From NCBI GenBank assembly GCA_910588885.1, contig CAJUSQ010000092.1, positions 1 to 12,249 of the forward strand: a DNA stretch of 12,249 bases, read 5' to 3'. This stretch comes from an uncultured Lachnospiraceae bacterium. GTDB lineage: Bacteria; Bacillota; Clostridia; Lachnospirales; Lachnospiraceae. The translations under genes were made by a program, and so were the position numbers. Position 1 is the first letter of the stretch. Every line of letters starts with the position of its first letter. This document shows, piece by piece, positions 1 through 5,414 of the stretch. The notes beneath the pieces were generated by a model. It was given only the letters and a program-made list of their open reading frames with translations, did not search any database and had not been told where the DNA came from.

Positions 1-252
1 ACTCATTGTCATTACAAGCACTCTTGAACCGTCTGGCTTAACAATAATTTCTGTTTTTGTTTCAGATTCCCGACTGCCTGCCTGGTCTGATTTCTCCTCC
101 GGCAACTCCTTCAAAACATTTTTTTCATCTTTTTGATTTCTGCCAACCAGATCTGCCATTTGGTCAGCAAAAGCAATGCCTGAATTATTTCTCTGTGCCT
201 TTCCTGCATCCTTCCAGACAGAATCACCCGTCCCTATTCCATGAATACCCAT
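1..252 (-). CDS. hypothetical small protein, 5' part only (runs off window)
   Basis: An open frame of 84 codons runs without a stop from ATG (250-252) to the left edge. The ATG has a good ribosome binding site, GGAGG, ten bases upstream. The product starts MGIHGIGTGDSVW and is hydrophilic, with a Lys/Glu-rich middle (about residues 41-66). The last visible part, from about residue 67, reads TEIIVKPDGSRVLVMTMS and looks like alternating beta-strand residues. There is no signal peptide, membrane segment or catalytic motif that I recognise. Base composition is richer in A+T than the oxidoreductase genes next door, and many codons end in A or T. Clostridia have many small proteins beginning with a short Gly-rich stretch like this one, but I cannot name the family. 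Coding is likely because of the ribosome binding site and the open frame; the function is unknown. Confidence 0.6.
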   Translation of the reverse strand, partial: MGIHGIGTGDSVWKDAGKAQRNNSGIAFADQMADLVGRNQKDEKNVLKELPEEKSDQAGSRESETKTEIIVKPDGSRVLVMTMS

Positions 253-380
253 AATTTGAATTCCTCCATTGCTATTTTTCTGCCTGCCGAAAAGATGCCG
301 TATGTTTCATGATCATCTATTGTATCCTTATCATACGCTCTCCTTCGGCTCTCACTTAGAATATCGGAGCTATAAAAATT
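234..380 (-). pseudogene. possible 3' remnant of a small gene overlapping the next start
   Basis: A 48-codon frame is open between an in-frame stop at 381-383 and a TAG at 234-236. It has no usable start codon near its beginning, but the translation is protein-like, for example SSDILSESRRRAYDKD and then TYGIFSAGRKIAMEEFKLW. The stop lies 16 bases inside the following hypothetical gene, in another frame, which is a common arrangement for translationally coupled neighbours. It could be the C-terminal end of a gene whose front was lost when the oxidoreductase operon came to lie beside it, or a chance frame. The evidence is composition and overlap only. Confidence 0.25.
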
Positions 381-437
381 TTACTGAATACCGATTGGGC
401 GAAAACATAATCTTTTACGGATTGCCGGCGTACCGAA

Positions 438-483
438 TCAGAGCCGGTCCCCTGCAGATTAGAAATGCAGTGACCGGCTCTGA
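438..483 (-). terminator. strong hairpin downstream of the oxidoreductase operon
   Basis: A 12-bp perfect stem pairs 438-449 (TCAGAGCCGGTC) with 472-483. An inner 5-bp stem pairs CTGCA (452-456) with TGCAG (466-470), and the loop is nine bases. It starts 31 bases after the stop of the gamma subunit, where an operon terminator is expected. On the minus strand the stem is followed by TTCGG, not a T-run, so it is not a textbook intrinsic terminator. On the plus strand it is followed by TGTTTTG. It may act as a 3' mRNA-stabilising hairpin or a weak two-way terminator. Confidence 0.45.
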
Positions 484-513
484 TGTTTTGAAAGGCCATG
501 GTAACCCTTTGGG

Positions 514-1059
514 CTACTTCTGGCTTCTTCCGATTTCCAGGCCCTTTTCAAAGGCCGCTTTGTTCAGGGGCAACAGTTTCGGCTTTTTGCCCAGCTTATG
601 TTCAATGGTTTCCCATACGATTTCCGGGGCGATCACTTCCGTATAGCCTACATAGACCCCCAGCATAATCACGTTCAATACCTTGGCATTTCCCATTTCC
701 AAGGCCAGCTCCGTAACCGGGGCCTTTACCACTTTTACATCGTCCCGGCTGATCTCGTCGGATACAATGGAGCTGTTGATAAATAAAGTCCCGCCCGGTT
801 TTAAGGTGCTTAAAAACTTATTGAGGGAGGGGCCGTTCATAACGATCAAATCGTCCATCACATCTCCTAAGGGCGCGCCTACCATTTCATCGGAAATAAC
901 AACAAAACAGTTTGCGGTGCCGCCCCGCTGCTCTGCGCCGTAGGATGGGAAGAAGGTCACGTTTTTATCGGTAGAATCACAGGTTGCGGATGCTAAGAAT
1001 TTACCAAGGGTCATAACGCCCTGTCCGCCGAAGCCGGCTACGCATAAATTTGTTTCCAT
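514..1059 (-). CDS. 2-oxoacid:ferredoxin oxidoreductase, gamma subunit
   Basis: This 181-residue protein is the gamma subunit of a multi-subunit 2-oxoacid:ferredoxin oxidoreductase (POR/KOR/VOR superfamily), a cytoplasmic enzyme that converts a 2-oxoacid plus CoA to acyl-CoA, CO2 and reduced ferredoxin. The glycine-rich GFGGQG is at residues 9-14 and the family signature YGAEQRGG at 40-47. The length is normal for a stand-alone gamma subunit. ATG at 1057-1059 follows GGAGGAAG, whose first G's directly follow the TAG stop of the beta gene 11 bases away, so the two are probably translationally coupled. It is the last gene of the operon. Substrate preference cannot be read from this subunit; korC/vorC-type names are possible. 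Confidence 0.92.
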   Translation of the reverse strand: METNLCVAGFGGQGVMTLGKFLASATCDSTDKNVTFFPSYGAEQRGGTANCFVVISDEMVGAPLGDVMDDLIVMNGPSLNKFLSTLKPGGTLFINSSIVSDEISRDDVKVVKAPVTELALEMGNAKVLNVIMLGVYVGYTEVIAPEIVWETIEHKLGKKPKLLPLNKAAFEKGLEIGRSQK

Positions 1060-1070
1060 TTTTCTTCCTC

Positions 1071-1808
1071 CTATTTGTCTCTGATTACGCCCAGCGGGAA
1101 TTCAGGCAGCATTTTCTCTTCGATATAGGTCAGCGCATCCAAGGGCTCCAAGCCCCAGTTGGTGGGGCAGCTGGTTACGATTTCCACCATGGAAAAGCCT
1201 TTGCCGTCCAGCTGGTTCTGGAATGCTTTCTGAATCGCTTTCTTGGTCTTCATGACATTCTGGGGCGTGTTGCAGCTGGTCCGCTCCAGATAGGCAGGGG
1301 CCGTCAGCTGGTTTAAAATTTCACACATATGCATGGGATAGCCATGCTCTTCGGCAATGCGGCCTTTCGGAGCCGTGGATGCCTTCATACCAATCAAAGT
1401 AGTGGGCGCCATCTGGCCGCCGGTCATGCCGTAAATACCGTTGTTGATAAAGATAACCGTAATATTTTCTCCGCGGTTTGCAGCGGAAATGGACTCTGCC
1501 AGCCCGATGGAAGCAAAATCCCCGTCTCCCTGATAGGTGAACACCAGGGATTCCGGATTGGAACGTTTTATTCCGGTGGCAACCGCACAGGCACGGCCAT
1601 GGGGCGCCGTAATATTATCGTATGCAATGTAATCCATATGTAAACCGCAGCAGCCGATTCCCAACACGCAGCTGGCTTTCTCTACCAGGTTCATTTCTTC
1701 CAAAACTTCGCCGATTAATTTAATTACGGTACTGTGCATACATCCGGGACAGAAGCCGGAAACCTTATCGTCCTGGATCGTTTTTGTCCTTGCATAAACT
1801 TTTTCCAT
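1071..1808 (-). CDS. 2-oxoacid:ferredoxin oxidoreductase, beta (TPP-binding) subunit
   Basis: This 245-residue subunit binds thiamine diphosphate and a metal ion and forms the decarboxylation site with the alpha subunit. The N-terminal FCPGC (residues 19-23) and GIGCCG (50-55) are typical of KOR/VOR beta chains. The TPP signature is GDGD (94-97) followed by NNGIYGMTGGQ (122-132). There is no extra C-terminal Fe-S region, so electrons presumably leave through the separate ferredoxin subunit encoded two genes upstream. The start at 1806-1808 has GGAGGG just upstream, overlapping the alpha stop codon (TAGGAGGG). The GIYGMTGGQ stretch fits 2-oxoglutarate and branched-chain oxoacid enzymes rather than pyruvate enzymes, but that is inference. 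Confidence 0.93.
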   Translation of the reverse strand: MEKVYARTKTIQDDKVSGFCPGCMHSTVIKLIGEVLEEMNLVEKASCVLGIGCCGLHMDYIAYDNITAPHGRACAVATGIKRSNPESLVFTYQGDGDFASIGLAESISAANRGENITVIFINNGIYGMTGGQMAPTTLIGMKASTAPKGRIAEEHGYPMHMCEILNQLTAPAYLERTSCNTPQNVMKTKKAIQKAFQNQLDGKGFSMVEIVTSCPTNWGLEPLDALTYIEEKMLPEFPLGVIRDK

Positions 1809-1821
1809 TTTCAGTACCCTC

Positions 1822-2895
1822 CTATTTCTCGTTGATTTTCTTTACAGCTGCAATCACCGCATCCCGGCTCATAATATTCCCGCCGGAGCACAGACAGGTT
1901 TCGATGGGGCAGCGTTCCTTTACGGCAACGGCCACGTCTTCTACAAACTGTGCCGGAATGGACATTTCCACATCCAAAACAGCCTTGCATTTGCCGTAAT
2001 CAATATGGTCAAATGCTGCGTAGGGGAAGGGATATACCGTCATGGGGCGGATTAAGCCCACCTTGATCCCCTCTTTCCTAAGCAGATCCACAACGGACTT
2101 GGAAATACGGGCGGAAATGCCGTAGGCAGCAATCACGATCTCTGCGTCTTCCAGCTGATATTCTTCCACTTCCGGGATCCAGGAAGCATACAGATCCCTG
2201 GCTGTTTCGTTGCATTCCTGCTGTACTGCCGTAGACCATTGGCCCGGCTGAATCCATGCGCGGTTCGCATAGTCTAACTTATGTCCAATGCAGGCCCAGC
2301 TTTTCTTGGATTCCTTAATGGCTGCAACTTCTTCGTCGGATTTCATTTCCGGAAGCACTACCGGCTCCATCATGGTTCCGATTACGCCGTCTGCCAGAAT
2401 CAAAACGGGATTCCGGTCCTGATCCGCATAATCAAAGGCATTGTAGGTCATGTCTACGGCTTCCTGTACCGTAGAGGGCGCATACACCCGCATCCGGAAG
2501 CCGCCGTTGCCGGATGCCTTGGTAGCCTGGAAATAATCCATCTGGGCCGGCTGGATGGAGCCCACTCCGGGGCCCCCTCTGCTGATATTCGCGTATACCA
2601 TCGGAATACGGGCGGATGCACAATAGGAAATTCCTTCGCTCTTTAGCGCAACCCCTGGGCTTGAGGAGGATGTCATGGATCTGGTTCCTGCGGAAGCGGC
2701 TCCGTATACCATATTAATGGAAGCAACTTCGGACTCGCCCTGGACAAAGACACCGCCTACTTCCGGCAGCCTTCTTGCAAAATATTCCGGGATCTCATTC
2801 TGTGGTGTAATCGGATATCCGGCAAAAAATCTACAGCCGGCTCTTACTGCTGCTTCTGCAATCGCTTCGCAGCCTTTCATAAATACTCTTGCCAT
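1822..2895 (-). CDS. vorB: 2-oxoacid:ferredoxin oxidoreductase, alpha subunit (VorB/KorA type)
   Basis: This 357-residue alpha subunit carries the pyrimidine-binding and transketolase C-like domains that complete the active site. Family landmarks are GYPITP (residues 26-31), QGESE (52-56), the run TSSSSPG (75-81) and SRGGPGVGSIQPAQMD a little further on. The length is standard for stand-alone alpha chains without a fused gamma domain. The sequence closely matches what is usually annotated in Clostridia as the 3-methyl-2-oxobutanoate (ketoisovalerate) dehydrogenase subunit VorB; KorA of 2-oxoglutarate synthase is the alternative. The ATG follows GGAGGAG, which starts directly after the stop of the ferredoxin gene 15 bases upstream. 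The gene order delta-alpha-beta-gamma supports one complex. The symbol is by family resemblance, and the true substrate is open. Confidence 0.88.
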   Translation of the reverse strand: MARVFMKGCEAIAEAAVRAGCRFFAGYPITPQNEIPEYFARRLPEVGGVFVQGESEVASINMVYGAASAGTRSMTSSSSPGVALKSEGISYCASARIPMVYANISRGGPGVGSIQPAQMDYFQATKASGNGGFRMRVYAPSTVQEAVDMTYNAFDYADQDRNPVLILADGVIGTMMEPVVLPEMKSDEEVAAIKESKKSWACIGHKLDYANRAWIQPGQWSTAVQQECNETARDLYASWIPEVEEYQLEDAEIVIAAYGISARISKSVVDLLRKEGIKVGLIRPMTVYPFPYAAFDHIDYGKCKAVLDVEMSIPAQFVEDVAVAVKERCPIETCLCSGGNIMSRDAVIAAVKKINEK

Positions 2896-2910
2896 TTCTT
2901 CTTCTCCTCC

Positions 2911-3114
2911 TTATTTGTACACTTCTATCGCCGCATCCGGGCACATCCGGGCGCACATGCAGCAGGCGATACAAGCATCCATATTAACCGGCACTACATA
3001 CTCATAACCTTTTGAATTTACCTTTTCCCCAACGGCTAAAACGCCCTTTGGACAAAATTTCACGCAGTAGCCGCAGCTTTTGCAGCTCTCTGATCTAATC
3101 TCGACTTTTGCCAT
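2911..3114 (-). CDS. 2x[4Fe-4S] ferredoxin, delta subunit of the oxidoreductase
   Basis: This is a 67-residue electron-transfer subunit with two complete CxxCxxCxxxCP clusters: C11-C14-C17-C21 and C48-C51-C54-C58, plus an extra Cys at 52. It passes electrons from the TPP site of the alpha/beta pair to soluble ferredoxin. I chose the start at 3112-3114 (MAKVEIRS) because AAGGAGGA lies ten bases upstream and the product then has the usual size. The frame stays open to 3291, but that extra N-terminus has no domain-like sequence and overlaps the preceding ATPase gene. The gap of 128 bases to the upstream ATPase is the widest inside the operon and contains an inverted repeat. Confidence 0.9.
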   Translation of the reverse strand: MAKVEIRSESCKSCGYCVKFCPKGVLAVGEKVNSKGYEYVVPVNMDACIACCMCARMCPDAAIEVYK

Positions 3115-3153
3115 TTCGATCAAATCCTCCTTCTCAAGATTTACTTTTTTATA

Positions 3154-3172
3154 ACAATGGGATTTCCATTGT
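3154..3172. promoter_or_regulatory. perfect inverted repeat upstream of the ferredoxin gene
   Basis: ACAATGG (3154-3160) and CCATTGT (3166-3172) form a perfect 7-bp dyad with a 5-base centre. On the minus strand the dyad is followed at once by TATAAAAAAG. It therefore sits where an operator just ahead of a -10-like TATAAA would be, about 40 bases before the ferredoxin start. No T-run follows in either direction, so it is not a terminator. The upstream hexamer TTCCAC is a poor -35. It could be an operator for an internal promoter, an RNA-processing stem in the operon mRNA, or chance. Confidence 0.35.
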
Positions 3173-3242
3173 GTGGAACGCCCGGGTAGGGCATTTCGTT
3201 CTTTTACAGCCAGCGGCATGGCTTTCCCCGCTTGATCCCGGA

Positions 3243-3971
3243 TCAGCCGCAGTATGGCCTTGGGGCGGCCGAAATCCCCGGCTGCAGCCATTCGTAGGTG
3301 AGATACAGCTTGATCGGCAGCAGCTTTTCCACTCCCTCTGCCTTCACATCTGCATATAAATCTTCCTTCACGCAGGCAAAATCCAGCTCCATATAGGGGC
3401 TTACCAGCTCCTTCATCTTGTCCATGCCTTCTAACACTTCCTCTTTCGTGGTGGTAATGCCGTTGTTGGGATTGTTTATCATATGGATCTGTCCCAGCCG
3501 GACATGGGACACCCCCAGGATTCCGGACAATGTCCCGTCAATATGTTCGATATCCCCGGACCAGGGCCGGAACGCATTCAGCACATAATAAACAATGGTA
3601 TTGTCCTTGTTCACCTTCGGGGCATAGCCGCCGACGGCCCTGGCTCCAATGTCGCTGCCGCCTACATCCAGAATTACGTAGCTGTCCTCATCCTTCAAAA
3701 GAAGGTTCACGCCGCCCACCATGGTAGGGGCGTCATAAAACTGTTCCTCGTGGTGAAAAATTACGCCCAGCTCTTCCACCTGGGCAATTACATCCCGGGA
3801 GCGGAACAGGGGCTTTGTCATATCCAGATCAAAAAAATGCACCGGCTTCTCTTCCAGCCGGGCCAGATATCCGGCAAAATTAATGGCAATCTCACTCTTC
3901 CCGCTGCCTGCTTCTCCTAAGAAGACAAAATTGCTCCGGGTTCCGATTAACTGCTTGATCAGCTCCTTCAT
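3243..3971 (-). CDS. P-loop ATPase/GTPase (MinD/CobQ-like), oxidoreductase-associated
   Basis: This 242-residue cytoplasmic nucleotide-binding protein has a Walker A at residues 19-26 (GEAGSGKS), an acidic DLDMTKP (48-54) in the switch I region, a Walker B-like YVILDVGG (98-105) and NNPN (166-169), possibly the base-contacting loop. This layout resembles the SIMIBI class (MinD, CobQ/CobB and Ni/Fe-S insertion ATPases), but without the deviant Lys of typical MinD. It is the first gene of the oxidoreductase operon and starts 57 bases after the -10 box, with AGGAGG five bases before the ATG. I know no demonstrated function. Placement suggests a maturation, cofactor-loading or regulatory factor for the oxidoreductase. 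The annotation as an ATP-binding protein is firm; the role is inference. Confidence 0.8.
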   Translation of the reverse strand: MKELIKQLIGTRSNFVFLGEAGSGKSEIAINFAGYLARLEEKPVHFFDLDMTKPLFRSRDVIAQVEELGVIFHHEEQFYDAPTMVGGVNLLLKDEDSYVILDVGGSDIGARAVGGYAPKVNKDNTIVYYVLNAFRPWSGDIEHIDGTLSGILGVSHVRLGQIHMINNPNNGITTTKEEVLEGMDKMKELVSPYMELDFACVKEDLYADVKAEGVEKLLPIKLYLTYEWLQPGISAAPRPYCG

Positions 3972-4027
3972 TGGTACCTCCTGATTCCGGAATATTTTAT
4001 ATCATATATCTTGCACGATTTATAAAG

Positions 4028-4055
4028 ATTATACCATACTTTATATTTTTTTCAA
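4028..4055 (-). promoter_or_regulatory. promoter of the oxidoreductase operon
   Basis: On the minus strand TTGAAA (4050-4055) is followed after 16 bases by TATAAT (4028-4033), preceded by TGG, which makes an extended -10. The match to the vegetative sigma consensus is very good. Transcription would start near 4021, leaving a 5' leader of about 50 bases before the P-loop ATPase start at 3971. Confidence 0.8.
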
Positions 4056-4074
4056 TACCTTATTGCATTTTTTC

Positions 4075-4143
4075 TCAAAAAAAACCGGCAGGACAGCAGT
4101 CCGGCCGTGGTTGGGGATTTGCAGGCTCAAACCCATCGTTCAT
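4075..4143 (-). CDS. 22-codon open frame running through a terminator hairpin
   Basis: ATG at 4141-4143 opens a 22-residue frame beginning MNDGFEPANP and ending PDCCPAGFF. Its TGA (4075-4077) overlaps the end of the T-tract of an intrinsic terminator, so codons 13-20 are the hairpin and the two Phe codons are the T-run. A G-rich possible Shine-Dalgarno, GGGGGA (4149-4154), lies five bases before the ATG, but it can pair with AATCCCC inside the frame. The peptide is rich in Pro, with adjacent Cys codons. It might be a leader peptide for attenuation of readthrough into the oxidoreductase operon, a micro-protein gene, or an accidental reading of a structured RNA. I cannot name a family. Confidence 0.35.
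   Translation of the reverse strand: MNDGFEPANPQPRPDCCPAGFF
4077..4108 (-). terminator. intrinsic terminator upstream of the oxidoreductase promoter
   Basis: On the minus strand GGAC/GTCC (91-94 with 99-102 of the 4000s) is extended by CGGC/GCCG (4086-4089 with 4104-4107) after one mismatch, giving an 8-bp GC-rich stem with a 4-base loop. It is followed by eight T's (4084 down to 4077). This is a textbook Rho-independent terminator for leftward transcription. The oxidoreductase promoter lies downstream of it, so it would insulate that operon from any leftward transcript arising in the intergenic region. Confidence 0.75.
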
Positions 4144-4221
4144 GGTAATCCCCCAAAATAACAAACGGCAGCAATTGCTACCCGAAACCAAATGTGTAAA
4201 AATAAAAAGTATGCTGTTATT

Positions 4222-4304
4222 AAAATTGTTCCCTACTTTTTTTACCCCCCCCCCTTTTCAAAAAATTGTCTGTAAAAAAAGCTCCTTTTTCAAAATTGTT
4301 CCCT
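4222..4304 (+). repeat. AAAATTGT direct repeats with a C10 tract
   Basis: The 13-mer AAAATTGTTCCCT occurs at 4222-4234 and again at 4292-4304. A shorter AAAATTGT is at 4262-4269. The starts are 40 and 30 bases apart, close to whole helical turns. Between the first and second lies a T7 run, then ten C's in a row (4245-4254). The cluster ends at the likely -35 of the exporter operon. Repeated phased motifs beside a promoter suggest regulator sites; the C10 run is a candidate slippage site. Confidence 0.45.
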
Positions 4305-4332
4305 TCCCACTCCTTTCATTTCCTGTTATACT
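4304..4332 (+). promoter_or_regulatory. likely promoter of the ABC exporter operon
   Basis: TATACT (4327-4332) is preceded by TGT, an extended -10 (TGnTATACT). A 17-base spacer leads back to TTCCCA (4304-4309), a four-of-six match to the -35 consensus. The start site would be near 4339, leaving a leader of about 75 bases that includes the 4346-4367 hairpin. Confidence 0.6.
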
Positions 4333-4345
4333 GGAATAATCAAAA

Positions 4346-4377
4346 CGGCCGGGCATTGTCCCGGCCGCTGCCGGCAG
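4346..4377 (+). promoter_or_regulatory. GC-rich hairpin and palindrome in the exporter leader
   Basis: CGGCCGGG (4346-4353) pairs perfectly with CCCGGCCG (4360-4367) around a CATTGT loop. It is followed directly by the 10-base palindrome CTGCCGGCAG (4368-4377). Both lie between the likely transcription start and the ribosome binding site of the exporter ATPase. No T-run follows on the plus strand, so it is not a terminator for this operon. On the minus strand TTTTGATTATT follows, a weak terminator at best. It may be an mRNA stabiliser or a control element. Confidence 0.45.
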
Positions 4378-4412
4378 ATGTATTGACAAAAATGAAAAGG
4401 GAGGAATGGGTT

Positions 4413-5414
4413 ATGATTGAAGCAATCGACTTGACAAAAGAATTTAAAACGCCCCTGAAAAAACCCGGGCTGGCAGGCGCCGTCCGGCATTTGTTTCATG
4501 GGGAATACAAAAAAAAGCTGGCGGTAGACCATGTGAATTTCTCCATCGAGCCCGGGGAAGCCGTAGCATACATCGGCCCCAACGGGGCAGGGAAATCCAC
4601 AACCATTAAGATGCTGACCGGGATTTTAAAGCCTACCTCCGGAGAAGTCCGGATCGACGGGATTGATCCCCAGAAAAACCGCATCCAAAACGCCAAAAAT
4701 ATCGGAGTCGTCTTCGGGCAGCGGACACAGCTTTGGTGGGATATCCCGATAGAGGAATCTTTTATACTGTTAAAAAATATTTACGAGATTCCGGATTCGG
4801 TTTATCGGGAAAACCTGACGCTGTTCCATGAGATTTTCGGCCTGTCGGAATTCATCGGGCAGCCTGCCCGCCGTCTGTCTTTGGGCCAGCGGATGCGGGC
4901 GGACCTGGCGGCTGCACTGCTCCATAACCCTTCCACGATCTTTCTGGATGAGCCTACCATCGGCCTGGATATTGTCACCAAGGAATCTATGCGGGAATTG
5001 ATCCAGCGGATTAACCGGGAGCGGGGTGTAACGGTCATCCTGACCAGCCACGATTTAAAGGATGTGGAAAATATCTGCCGCCGGATCGTAGTCATAGACA
5101 AGGGGCAGATCCTCTGCGACAAACAGATCGACCAGCTTACCCAGGAATATTCCATGAACCGTGGGATCAAAATCACCTTATCCCAGGGAGCGCCGGAATT
5201 ACCGGAACTCCTGAAAACACAGAAAGGGATCTCCCATGTTTCCATGGAGAATGCTTCTACCTTAAGCATTGATTTTTCCCCGGAGCTGCATACGGCCTTT
5301 GACATCGTAAAGGAGGTCAACAGCCATGCCCAAATCCAGGATTTTCAATTGACAGAGCCAAGCATCGAACATATGATCGAAGTCATTTACCGTTCCGGGG
5401 AGGTGGTACAATGA
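4413..5414 (+). CDS. ABC exporter ATP-binding protein (ABC-2 type)
   Basis: This 333-residue cytoplasmic ATPase drives the exporter formed by the next two genes. Walker A GPNGAGKS is at residues 55-62, the Q-loop Gln at 103, the signature LSLGQ at 155-159, Walker B TIFLDEP at 175-181 and the switch His at 213. The form RRLSLGQRMRAD and the insertion before Walker A (about residues 12-35) are characteristic of the COG4586 group of uncharacterised ABC-2 ATPases. Residues beyond about 240 form a C-terminal accessory domain. I chose ATG at 4413 because GGGAGG lies eight bases upstream; the frame extends further back to 4266 but would include the promoter and leader. The stop overlaps the next start (ATGA at 5411-5414). 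The substrate is unknown. Confidence 0.92.
   Translation: MIEAIDLTKEFKTPLKKPGLAGAVRHLFHGEYKKKLAVDHVNFSIEPGEAVAYIGPNGAGKSTTIKMLTGILKPTSGEVRIDGIDPQKNRIQNAKNIGVVFGQRTQLWWDIPIEESFILLKNIYEIPDSVYRENLTLFHEIFGLSEFIGQPARRLSLGQRMRADLAAALLHNPSTIFLDEPTIGLDIVTKESMRELIQRINRERGVTVILTSHDLKDVENICRRIVVIDKGQILCDKQIDQLTQEYSMNRGIKITLSQGAPELPELLKTQKGISHVSMENASTLSIDFSPELHTAFDIVKEVNSHAQIQDFQLTEPSIEHMIEVIYRSGEVVQ

Larger units (their letters stand above)
4075..4182 (-). ncRNA. candidate structured RNA / leader ending in a terminator
   Basis: Read on the minus strand, three stem-loops follow each other. The first is GGTAGCAATTGCTGCC (4167-4182), a near-perfect palindrome. The second is a long-range 7-bp stem pairing 4147-4153 with 4113-4119, which would hide a G-rich ribosome binding site. 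The third is the terminator hairpin at 4086-4107 with its T8 tract. No annotated gene feeds this terminator, which implies a short separate transcript or an attenuated leader. I did not find a convincing minus-strand promoter between 4183 and 4412, and I do not recognise an established riboswitch class. Confidence is therefore modest. Confidence 0.35.

Noticed and set aside
3115..3291. Longer N-terminus of the ferredoxin subunit (59 more residues)
   Set aside because: It overlaps the ATPase gene and has no domain-like sequence, while the internal ATG at 3112-3114 has a strong ribosome binding site.
4346..4367. Intrinsic terminator on the plus strand
   Set aside because: The stem is strong, but CTGCCGGCAG rather than a T-run follows, and it lies between promoter and gene.
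4383..4388. TTGACA as a -35 box for the exporter operon
   Set aside because: No -10 hexamer is found at 16-18 bases; the sequence at that spacing is the ribosome binding site region. The TGTTATACT promoter upstream fits better.
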